This document shows, in pieces, positions 1 to 6,722 of a stretch of 7,102 nt of DNA; position 1 is the first letter of the stretch, and each line of letters opens with the position of its first letter. A program made the translations under genes and the position numbers. Origin of the DNA: Brumimicrobium sp965656195 (lineage in GTDB: Bacteria; Bacteroidota; Bacteroidia; Flavobacteriales_D; Crocinitomicaceae); the NCBI GenBank assembly GCA_965656195.1, contig CBFHJL010000127.1:1-7102 (forward strand), in the 5' to 3' direction. A model generated the notes under the pieces. The model did no database searches. It saw only the letters and a list, made by a program, of their open reading frames with translations, and was not told the origin of the DNA.

Positions 1-23
1 CTCGGCATTCAAACTTGAGTCAT

Positions 24-62
24 AAAAAAGCCGAAACAGTTGATAGTGCTCCGGCTTTTTTT
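24..62. terminator. bidirectional intrinsic terminator
   Basis: A ten-base stem, AAAAAAGCCG at 24-33, pairs exactly with CGGCTTTTTT at 52-61 around an 18-base loop. Read on the plus strand it ends in seven T (56-62). Read on the minus strand it ends in six T (24-29 complement). It sits 21 bases beyond the stop of the minus-strand DUF2911 gene, so it should end that transcript, and it could also stop a plus-strand gene arriving from outside the window. The long loop makes it weaker than the terminator at 4896-4928. Confidence 0.8.
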
Positions 63-82
63 AATAAAACACTTAGATAACT

Positions 83-934
83 CTACTCAGACATCCATTG
101 TTTAATGGACTCTTTATTCATTTTGACATAGCCATTGTTCCCAGCTTTTTCAGCACTTTTTAATGAAATTTGAGCTGTTTTAATCGCTTCTTCTTTCATC
201 CCCAACTCATATTCAATAAGTGCCTTTTTACGCAAATACCAGTAAGCTTCATTTCCTCGGATCCCTACAGCTTTATTTATAAACGTTAAAGCTTCTTTTA
301 AGTTTTTCTTAGCACTCAAATAATAACTTGCTGCACCATAATAATCTCTCTCCGTCACAGCATCTTTAGACATTGTTTCATCGATAGATTTTTGAGTCAA
401 TTCATCAGTAGGAAAAACTAAATTAAGCACTAATCGAGTATTCTCCCAAGATAATACTAGGTCTGCATCTTTCGTACTCACATTCTCAAATTGCATAGTA
501 AAAGTTTCAACTAAACTATGCGTCTTACCTACCTCTATCTTTACAGAAGCAGCAACTTTATCTTCATCCCATTTTTCTGGAGTTCCCCAGTTATCTGTAT
601 CGGTATAAAAATAAATCATCCAAGCTTCCTGACTCGGTTTTGTGAAAACTGAATATTCTCCAGCTTTCAAATCTTTATCCTGAATTTTGACACTTGATGA
701 AAAAGAAATTGTCGTATTCTTATTTGCTCCCGTTCTCCATAGTTCATCAAATGGTATTAAATCACCAAAAATTTCACGGTCCCGAACTGAAGGTCTCGAA
801 TACTCTATTTCAACTTCAGTCAAACCTATAGTTTGTTCCAGTTCGGCTTCTGGACTCAAGGCTGGAACCTGAACCTGTCCAAATGAAATAAAAGCCCATC
901 CAAAAAATAATGTTAATGCTATTAATTTGTTCAT
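83..934 (-). CDS. exported DUF2911 domain protein with C-terminal TPR-like helices
   Basis: A protein of 283 residues starting at an ATG (932-934) and ending in TAG. Residues 1-20 form a Sec signal peptide (MNK, hydrophobic stretch, SFGQ), so it is probably periplasmic; there is no lipobox Cys and no T9SS tail. Residues about 25-173 match DUF2911: the run YSRPSVRDREIFGDLIPF (45-62), then WRTGANKNT (66-74), the ISFS strand and AGEYSVFT (91-98) are hallmarks of this Bacteroidota-rich family of beta-sandwich proteins. Its biochemical role is not known. Residues about 197-265 hold two helix pairs that resemble tetratricopeptide repeats (Y-Y-A-Y-EAL-KAV, then A-Y-L-KA-EYELG-EEAI), a common extension in longer DUF2911 proteins that may bind a partner. 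The gene is transcribed divergently from the protease gene and appears monocistronic, with a terminator just downstream. Family assignment is firm; function is unknown. Confidence 0.93.
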   Translation of the reverse strand: MNKLIALTLFFGWAFISFGQVQVPALSPEAELEQTIGLTEVEIEYSRPSVRDREIFGDLIPFDELWRTGANKNTTISFSSSVKIQDKDLKAGEYSVFTKPSQEAWMIYFYTDTDNWGTPEKWDEDKVAASVKIEVGKTHSLVETFTMQFENVSTKDADLVLSWENTRLVLNLVFPTDELTQKSIDETMSKDAVTERDYYGAASYYLSAKKNLKEALTFINKAVGIRGNEAYWYLRKKALIEYELGMKEEAIKTAQISLKSAEKAGNNGYVKMNKESIKQWMSE

Positions 935-957
935 ATCTGTATTTTTAATTTGAATGA

Positions 958-965
958 CAAATATA
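958..965 (-). promoter_or_regulatory. Bacteroidota-type -7 promoter element for the DUF2911 gene
   Basis: On the minus strand this reads TATATTTG, an exact match to the Bacteroidota -7 consensus TAnnTTTG. It lies 23 bases before the ATG, which predicts a short AT-rich leader of roughly 17 bases without a Shine-Dalgarno sequence. No good -33 TTTG is visible about 20 bases further upstream (around 984-990), so the call rests on the -7 element and its position. Confidence 0.5.
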
Positions 966-1097
966 AGATTTTCTTATTCGTACTGTAAGTATTAGTATTT
1001 ATGTCGAATACAAGACATTCTTAATTAATATTTTAACAAAAAAGGACCATTTGAAACAACATTAAACCGTTTACCCAATACCCTATAGATTTCCACC

Positions 1098-1135
1098 TAT
1101 TTTTTTGTAAATTGCCAATGCTAAAAATGTATAAC
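1098..1135 (+). promoter_or_regulatory. tentative promoter region of the S8 protease gene
   Basis: No perfect TAnnTTTG element exists upstream of the protease gene on the plus strand. The best near-match is TTTTTTTG at 1100-1107 (one mismatch), which would give a leader of about 38 bases. An alternative is the sigma-70-like TATAAC at 1130-1135 with TTGTAA at 1105-1110, spaced 19 bases apart. Neither has strong support. The start codon is preceded by AAACTAAAAG, with no Shine-Dalgarno sequence. Confidence 0.25.
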
Positions 1136-1150
1136 TCAATAAACTAAAAG

Positions 1151-4100
1151 ATGATGAAACGCTATCTCCTTCTGGGACTAGGTTTGTTAACTTTACTAAG
1201 TAACATCTCCTTTGCTCAAGAACTAGTTACCAATGAAGCAGCTGAAAACGCAGCAATTATTCCCAATCAAATCATTGTTAGAATGCATGATGATCGGGAT
1301 CCTTATGCTTTAGAAAAAACTATCCCTGCTGAATTCGGCCTTAAAGTAGAGCGAATACTCTCGAAATATTCTGATATCTGGTTGTTTGAATTCGATAATA
1401 CCGCTACACCGATTGAAGAAGTTCTATCAGCAGTTCGAAGACACAAGGATGTTTGGTTGGCCCAAAAGAATCACAAAGTGGATATGAGAGCTGCTCCGAA
1501 TGATCCGCAGTATGGAAGTCAGTGGCAACATGATAATATCGACTCAGAGTTAGCGTGGGACATTACAACTGGAGGAACAACAGCGAATGGAGACGACATT
1601 GTAGTCTGTGTTATAGAATCAGCCGATGTTATAAATCATCCAGACCTTCAAAACAATCGTTGGATAAACGTAGACGAAATCCCAAATAACGGTGTTGATG
1701 ACGATGGAAATGGTTATGTAGATGACTACGATGGATGGGATGCAGCTAACAACAATGATAATATTGGAGCTGGCGGACACGGTACTTCAGTTGCTGGAAT
1801 GATTGGTGCGCAGGGAGATAACGGTCTCGGTGTTGCCGGTGCAAATTGGGACGTAAAAATAATGGTTGTTTCAGGACATGCCTCAGGAGGAATATCTGAA
1901 GCAAGCGTAATTGCAGCTTATGAATACCCACTAAATGCCAGAACGCTTTGGAATAATACGAATGGAGCGGAAGGAGCATTTGTTGTAGCTACAAATGCAT
2001 CTTGGGGTATTGATGGTGCAAACCCAGCTAATTACCCAGTATGGTGTGGATTTTATGACGATTTAGGCCAAGCTGGTATCCTTAACTGTGGAGCAACTAC
2101 AAATAGTAATTTAGATGTTGATGTTAGTGGAGATATGCCAACTGCATGCTCCTCAACATATATGGTAGGAGTTACAGCAACAGATAATAATGATATAATT
2201 ACCTTTTCAGGAGTTGGAGACCAAACATTAGATGTTGCTGCTCCGGGAGATAATATCTTTACAACACAACCCAACGGAGGTTATGGATCTACAAGTGGTA
2301 CTTCTTTTGCTAGTCCGCTTACTGCAGGAGTTATTGGATTAATGTACAGTATTCCTTGTCCAAATTTCATGGCATTAGTCCAAAACAATCCTCAAAATGC
2401 TGCAGACATTGTATTTAACGCTTTAATGGATGGTGTGGATCAATCTGCTCACTTACAAGCAAGAACAATCTCTGGAGGTCGAATCAATTCAAAAAATTCA
2501 ATCGATCTTTTAATGGATCAAACCTGTAGCTCGTGTATAGCACCTGACAACATTTCTACCTCAACAGTAAATGATAATGACGCTACAATAACATTTGATG
2601 TTGTTACGGATGCAGATGACTACGATATTTTCATTCAAGTTCAAGGTTCTGGGAACTGGTCAACTTATAATACGACAAATACAAGCTATCAATTTACGGG
2701 GTTAACCTCATGTACTGTTTATGAATATTATGTTGAATCAAATTGTGGAAGCGAAACAAGTATTTCTTCTGCGACACAGACCTTTACAACTGGTGGATGC
2801 GGAAACTGTATAGACTTAACGTATTGCGCAACAGGAACTACCGTCGATCCTGCTGAAACTTTCACTGTACATTCTCCAGCTTCCATTGCTGGTAGTTACG
2901 CTTACGACAATACAAATGGTTGGGGTGGCGACATTAGCCAGTTGTTTGCATACGGAGAGTTAGTTCTGGTTGATGACGGAACAGCTGCAGGCGATGAAGG
3001 ATGTAACGCCTTGACTAATGGTGCTGCAATCAATGGTAATATTGCTGTCGCGCTAAGAGGTACGTGTAATTTCACCATTAAAGCCATGAATGCACAGGAT
3101 GCAGGTGCTATTGGATTAATTGTAATCAATAATGAACCAAATGGTACTATAGTTATGGGAGGAACAGACCCGAATGTGACTATTCCAGCGATTATGATTT
3201 CACAAGCTGACGGAAACGACTTACTTGCAGAAATAAATAATGGAAATAATCCATTTGCTTTACTTGGCGCTCAAACGGAGTGGATTGAATCAATGGATAT
3301 CAATGGAACATTAGTCACAAGTGGTGATGATGGAGGCTACAGAGCTCCTGACTCCTCCCCTATTCCTATGAATATTGGAGCTACTGTCCCATTCACTATG
3401 ACTCCAGGATTTGCTGGAACAAATGACCTTGAAGAATACACAAGAATTTGGATCGATCTTGACCAAAGTGGAACTTTCGATGCTGGAGAAATTGTGTATG
3501 ATCAGTCTACTTCCTCTGCGGGGCCTTTGACGGATAACTTTACCATTCCTGGTGGAGCGACACCAGGTAGCACGAGAATGCGTGTTCAAATGGCTTATCA
3601 GGGGTATGGGTCCAATTCACTTCCTGCCGTATGTGGTGACTTTACATCAGGTGAGGTTGAAGATTACTGTGTAGAACTTGTTTCTTCTCAAAATTGTGGA
3701 ATGACCATTACCAACACCGTTAACGATCCAAGTTGTTCTCAAGTGCAGGATGGTGAGATTTCAATTAACGTAACTGGAGGTGCTCCAGGATATACATACA
3801 GTTGGAATAATGGTGCTGGGAACGTGTCAACAGTAAACAATTTAAATGCAGGGAACTATTCAGTAACAGTTACTGACAATAATGGATGTGATACAACAGC
3901 CAGCTTCTCACTTAGCTATTCAACAAATGTTATAATTAATAGTACAGTAACTGACCCTAGCTGTTCTGGGCAAAACGATGGTACAATCACAGCGTCTGCT
4001 TCCGGAGGAAATAACTTCACATATCAGTGGACAAGCGGACCAAGTACTGACGTATACAACAACTTAGACGCCGGAACTTACGAAGTAACAGCTACTGCTG

Positions 4101-4870
4101 ATAACGGCTGTAGCGCTTCTGAATCGTACACTTTGAATTACTCGTCTAATCTATCAATGACAGAAACAATTACGCAACCAACGTGTAATGATACTCAAGA
4201 TGGTTCAATTACCGTATCTGTAAGTGGCGGAAGCAATGTGACTTACCAATGGGGTGGTGGTCCAGCATCAGATACCTGGAATGGAATTGGAAACGGATCT
4301 TATAACGTAACTGCGACGGATGGGGCTGGTTGTGAGATTACTGAATCTTATACGTTGGCTGCTAATCCAATTTCAGCAGTTGCTGGATTCTCAAATAGCG
4401 CAAATGGTTTAACGCTTGACTTCTTTAATAATTCGTCAAATGCAACTTCTTACTCTTGGGACTTTGATGATGGAAATACGTCCATTGACTTCAATCCTAC
4501 GCATACGTTTGCAGCTGCAGGAACGTACAATGTTTGTCTAACTGCTTATTCTGACTGTGATGAATCTACGATTTGTCAAGAGTTAACGGTGAGTGAAGAT
4601 ATTTCAAGCCTTGATGGTCAGAATATTGAGGAATTCATCAAAGTATATCCGAATCCAACATCAGATGAAGTAACATTTGAGATTACTGCAGCTGATGTAA
4701 ACGATATAAAAATTTACGATGCCGCAGGTAAACTGATTTCAACTATTGAAATCAATTCGGTAAATACGACAATCAATGTATCAAATTGGATGAATGGTAT
4801 CTATTTCTACCATGTCCAAGATGAACAAGGAAATACAAGATATATTAATCGTGTGAGTGTTGTGAAGTAA
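1151..4870 (+). CDS. T9SS-secreted subtilisin-family (S8) serine protease with Fn3, PA, GEVED, SprB, PKD and sorting domains
   Basis: A protein of 1239 residues. Domains in order: Sec signal peptide (1-22, cut after SFA); I9-like or fervidolysin-like propeptide (about 37-112); S8 catalytic domain (about 120-455); Fn3 (about 462-548); PA domain (about 568-705, with RGTCNF and IPAIMIS); GEVED domain (about 745-842, literal GEVEDYC at 834-840); three SprB repeats (849-1069); PKD (about 1073-1148, YSWDFDDGN); T9SS type A sorting domain (about 1163-1239, VYPNPT). The His motif (GGHGTSVAG, H210) and Ser motif (GTSFASP, S385) are intact. The residue aligned with the catalytic Asp is Glu156, within VIESADVINHPDL, and the usual Asp-Thr/Ser-Gly reads Glu-Ser-Ala. 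The oxyanion Asn is probably N318 in ATTNSN. An Asp/Asn-rich loop (183-195) may bind calcium. Predicted to cross the outer membrane by T9SS and digest extracellular protein, but activity is uncertain because of Glu156. MM at the start leaves ATG 1151 or 1154 open. Family call is firm; substrate unknown. Confidence 0.95.
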   Translation: MMKRYLLLGLGLLTLLSNISFAQELVTNEAAENAAIIPNQIIVRMHDDRDPYALEKTIPAEFGLKVERILSKYSDIWLFEFDNTATPIEEVLSAVRRHKDVWLAQKNHKVDMRAAPNDPQYGSQWQHDNIDSELAWDITTGGTTANGDDIVVCVIESADVINHPDLQNNRWINVDEIPNNGVDDDGNGYVDDYDGWDAANNNDNIGAGGHGTSVAGMIGAQGDNGLGVAGANWDVKIMVVSGHASGGISEASVIAAYEYPLNARTLWNNTNGAEGAFVVATNASWGIDGANPANYPVWCGFYDDLGQAGILNCGATTNSNLDVDVSGDMPTACSSTYMVGVTATDNNDIITFSGVGDQTLDVAAPGDNIFTTQPNGGYGSTSGTSFASPLTAGVIGLMYSIPCPNFMALVQNNPQNAADIVFNALMDGVDQSAHLQARTISGGRINSKNSIDLLMDQTCSSCIAPDNISTSTVNDNDATITFDVVTDADDYDIFIQVQGSGNWSTYNTTNTSYQFTGLTSCTVYEYYVESNCGSETSISSATQTFTTGGCGNCIDLTYCATGTTVDPAETFTVHSPASIAGSYAYDNTNGWGGDISQLFAYGELVLVDDGTAAGDEGCNALTNGAAINGNIAVALRGTCNFTIKAMNAQDAGAIGLIVINNEPNGTIVMGGTDPNVTIPAIMISQADGNDLLAEINNGNNPFALLGAQTEWIESMDINGTLVTSGDDGGYRAPDSSPIPMNIGATVPFTMTPGFAGTNDLEEYTRIWIDLDQSGTFDAGEIVYDQSTSSAGPLTDNFTIPGGATPGSTRMRVQMAYQGYGSNSLPAVCGDFTSGEVEDYCVELVSSQNCGMTITNTVNDPSCSQVQDGEISINVTGGAPGYTYSWNNGAGNVSTVNNLNAGNYSVTVTDNNGCDTTASFSLSYSTNVIINSTVTDPSCSGQNDGTITASASGGNNFTYQWTSGPSTDVYNNLDAGTYEVTATADNGCSASESYTLNYSSNLSMTETITQPTCNDTQDGSITVSVSGGSNVTYQWGGGPASDTWNGIGNGSYNVTATDGAGCEITESYTLAANPISAVAGFSNSANGLTLDFFNNSSNATSYSWDFDDGNTSIDFNPTHTFAAAGTYNVCLTAYSDCDESTICQELTVSEDISSLDGQNIEEFIKVYPNPTSDEVTFEITAADVNDIKIYDAAGKLISTIEINSVNTTINVSNWMNGIYFYHVQDEQGNTRYINRVSVVK
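3695..4357 (+). repeat. three tandem SprB-type repeats within the protease gene
   Basis: Protein residues about 849-920, 927-995 and 1001-1069 are three diverged copies of the SprB repeat. Each has the pattern (D/Q)P-(S/T)-C, a QDG or NDG turn followed by a (E/T/S)I strand, a Gly-rich turn, a Y-x-W strand, the core G-x-Y-x-V-T, then a Gly-Cys and a closing Ser-(F/Y)-(S/T)-L strand. Each holds one Cys pair: C862/C913, C938/C987 and C1012/C1061. SprB repeats are known from the gliding adhesin SprB and many T9SS cargo proteins; here they probably form an extended stalk between the enzyme region and the sorting domain. Copies are similar in protein but clearly diverged in DNA. Confidence 0.85.
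4637..4867 (+). other. T9SS type A C-terminal sorting domain of the protease
   Basis: The last 77 residues begin with IKVYPNPTSDEVTFE, contain IKIYDAAGKLI in the middle and MNGIYFYHV near the end, and finish with a basic-hydrophobic VSVVK. This is the standard layout of the type A T9SS sorting signal (Por secretion system tail), which directs cargo across the outer membrane and is normally removed there. It is the only such tail in the window. Confidence 0.95.
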
Positions 4871-4895
4871 ACAACCTTCGGTTAAAGAACTCGAT

Positions 4896-4928
4896 AAAAG
4901 CTGTGGCCAATTGGTCACAGCTTTTTTT
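4896..4928 (+). terminator. strong intrinsic terminator between convergent genes
   Basis: A thirteen-pair stem, AAAAGCTGTGGCC at 4896-4908, pairs with GGTCACAGCTTTT at 4913-4925 around an AATT loop, followed by a T tract to 4928 (seven T, 4922-4928). One pair is G-T (4906/4915), which is a G-U wobble in plus-strand RNA. In minus-strand RNA the same position is an A-C mismatch and the tail has only four U, so the hairpin favours ending the protease transcript but may also serve the M14 gene. Confidence 0.93.
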
Positions 4929-4931
4929 ATG

Positions 4932-6662
4932 TTACTTCACAGAGCGATATACTGGAAGTATACCGTGATTTTCGTAGTGTGGTGAATTGCGGTAAATAAA
5001 TAACAACTGCTGATACCTGCTCTTGGCAAAACTTTCCTCTTGCTCAATTTTCTCATCTAATCGATCCTTCAACTCCTTATTTTCCATTAACAAACGGACA
5101 GCAATATCCTCAAATACGTAAGACGAAAAATGTTCTTTTTGCTGTAAATAGCTATCAAAAAAATTCCAGTTAAAATAAGAATCCACATATTCTGGACTCA
5201 ATGCTTTTACTATGAATCTTACCTTTTCTTGATCCGTAGAAATTATGACATCTCCTTCTTTTAATAAGCGTTCTGTTTGAACTAATTCATATCTAGTAAC
5301 AGAATGAAGATAATGTCCCTCATAAGGTCTATTATAAGTTTCATAATCTATGACTTTAAATGACTCTAAGCGCAAAGTTGTATCATTTTTAAGGGAACGC
5401 ACCTCTACTCCATTCGCCTGTAACCGTTTGATCACATCCACCTCTTGTCTTTCCACTACATAATAGTCAGGTATGCTAAGCGTATCCATTGCAGAGTAAC
5501 CAAGGTAATAGGGAATAGACAAATCTATAGGCTCATTCTGCATGTAAAGTAAACGATCACCAGTTGTTATTTCACTCGGAACATTCTTCCAATTGTATCC
5601 TTTAAACTCTATCTGCTCAGGTATTGTATCTAATTTAAAATTAGCTAACAAAGACTTTCTTGTGCGATCGTAACTTCTAGCCTCTTTCCTGGCCTGTTCA
5701 ATATTCAAGCTATTACTTTTAGCAAACAGTGCTGTTTCAATCAAAAATGCATACGTCGATTTAACTCTTTCATTAAACGGTTTCAACATATGCGTTTCAG
5801 TGGTAAAAGAAACACAGTGAAAAAGATCAGTATACCCCATAGAATATCTGGGAGTAGCATTGAATTTAACCATCCCGTCTTCTGGGGTTCTTCCCATTAA
5901 GTTCACATATGGAAAAAGGTCATAGCCCCAGTTTTCACTAATTTTATTTTCAAGCGCTGGAATGAATTCATCTTGAAATAAATTACGAATACTTGGTGCC
6001 AGCTTCTCCATAATTGGGGTAATATAAGTCAATGTGTATTGATAATCAGCACCATTACTTGTATGCGTATCGATAAAAACATCTGGGTCAAGTGCATGAA
6101 ATAGAGTTGCAAAAGTGAACATATTCTTACTATCCATTTTTACAAAATCTCTGTTCAAATCTAAGTTACTCGCGTTCCCACGAAAACCATGCTCTTCTGG
6201 ACCTTCTTGATTCGCTCTACTGTAGGCGCCACGATTCATAATCCCTCCAATATTATAGGCGGGTATAATCGCAACAATAGGAAATTCTTTCTTTTCCTTC
6301 GCTTTCATTTGAGAAAAGTTGAGTGCCAACGCCATTGAAGCGTTGACTCCGCAAGGTTCACCAGGATGAATTGCATTATTCACTAATACAGTAGTGTTTA
6401 ATCGAGCAGATTCAAATACATCTGTACTATCCGCTTGAGATACATTTAAAACACATAAATAAATAGGCAGACCATAATCCGAGTCTCCCATCTGGTAGAG
6501 TTTAATGTCATTATTGGTTTCTGAAAGGTCTTTGTAGAATTCAACAGCCTCTCCATACGTCGGTGTTTTATTGCTCGACATAAGATCATCTGAAGAAAAC
6601 TGGGCAAAACTGGAAAAAAAAGTAAATAGATTAAGTACAACTAATGCTAGAATACGCTTCAT
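4932..6662 (-). CDS. exported M14 family zinc carboxypeptidase
   Basis: A protein of 576 residues from the ATG at 6660-6662. The frame is open to a TTG at 6669-6671, but the ATG gives a classic signal peptide (MKRILALVV..., cut after SSFA at residue 20) and fits the promoter at 6681-6688. The M14 active site is complete: zinc ligands H99 and E102 in HPGE, and H200 in DTHTSNG; substrate-binding N170-R171 in NLDLNRDF; and probable catalytic Glu289 in FTTETHML. These enzymes remove C-terminal residues from peptides using a zinc-bound water. The region NRGAYSRANQEGPEEHGFRG (143-162) and the C-terminal block FNWNFFDSYLQQKE (497-510), with the ending PVYR (570-573), match a long subgroup common in Bacteroidota, so the protein is full length. 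Residues about 520-550 are charged and helical. There is no T9SS tail or lipobox, so it is probably periplasmic. It converges on the S8 protease gene; substrate preference cannot be read from the sequence. Confidence 0.93.
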   Translation of the reverse strand: MKRILALVVLNLFTFFSSFAQFSSDDLMSSNKTPTYGEAVEFYKDLSETNNDIKLYQMGDSDYGLPIYLCVLNVSQADSTDVFESARLNTTVLVNNAIHPGEPCGVNASMALALNFSQMKAKEKKEFPIVAIIPAYNIGGIMNRGAYSRANQEGPEEHGFRGNASNLDLNRDFVKMDSKNMFTFATLFHALDPDVFIDTHTSNGADYQYTLTYITPIMEKLAPSIRNLFQDEFIPALENKISENWGYDLFPYVNLMGRTPEDGMVKFNATPRYSMGYTDLFHCVSFTTETHMLKPFNERVKSTYAFLIETALFAKSNSLNIEQARKEARSYDRTRKSLLANFKLDTIPEQIEFKGYNWKNVPSEITTGDRLLYMQNEPIDLSIPYYLGYSAMDTLSIPDYYVVERQEVDVIKRLQANGVEVRSLKNDTTLRLESFKVIDYETYNRPYEGHYLHSVTRYELVQTERLLKEGDVIISTDQEKVRFIVKALSPEYVDSYFNWNFFDSYLQQKEHFSSYVFEDIAVRLLMENKELKDRLDEKIEQEESFAKSRYQQLLFIYRNSPHYENHGILPVYRSVK

Positions 6663-6680
6663 AGGATTCAATTTGACTCA

Positions 6681-6688
6681 CAAAGTTA
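6681..6688 (-). promoter_or_regulatory. Bacteroidota-type -7 promoter element for the M14 gene
   Basis: On the minus strand this reads TAACTTTG, an exact match to TAnnTTTG. The expected start of transcription (about 6675) leaves a leader of around 13 bases before the ATG at 6662. The -33 position holds only a T-rich stretch (complement of 6709-6714) and not a clear TTTG. The element suggests the M14 gene can be transcribed apart from the ZIP gene, although no hairpin terminator separates the two. Confidence 0.55.
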
Positions 6689-6722
6689 GTCATTCGATAC
6701 TACTTGATAAAAAAGTTCAGAA

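Noticed and set aside
2..25. Possible last codons of a plus-strand gene (Ser-Ala-Phe-Lys-Leu-Glu-Ser-stop) just before the first terminator.
   Set aside because: Seven codons are too few to identify anything, and another frame also stops at 16-18; plausible from the terminator position but unsupported.
687..872. Small plus-strand open frame inside the DUF2911 gene.
   Set aside because: It is antisense to a well-supported gene, has no recognisable domain and no start context.
1613..1624. Sequencing error as the cause of Glu156.
   Set aside because: Both the Asp and the Gly of the motif are changed, the frame is uninterrupted and the surrounding HPDL is intact, so a single base error does not explain it.
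1746..3589. Several minus-strand open frames of 73-92 codons inside the protease gene.
   Set aside because: Compositionally they are the complement of the protease coding sequence, with no domain or signal of their own.
4873..4883. Small hairpin AACC-TTC-GGTT after the protease stop codon.
   Set aside because: Only four pairs with a three-base loop, and a much stronger terminator follows immediately.
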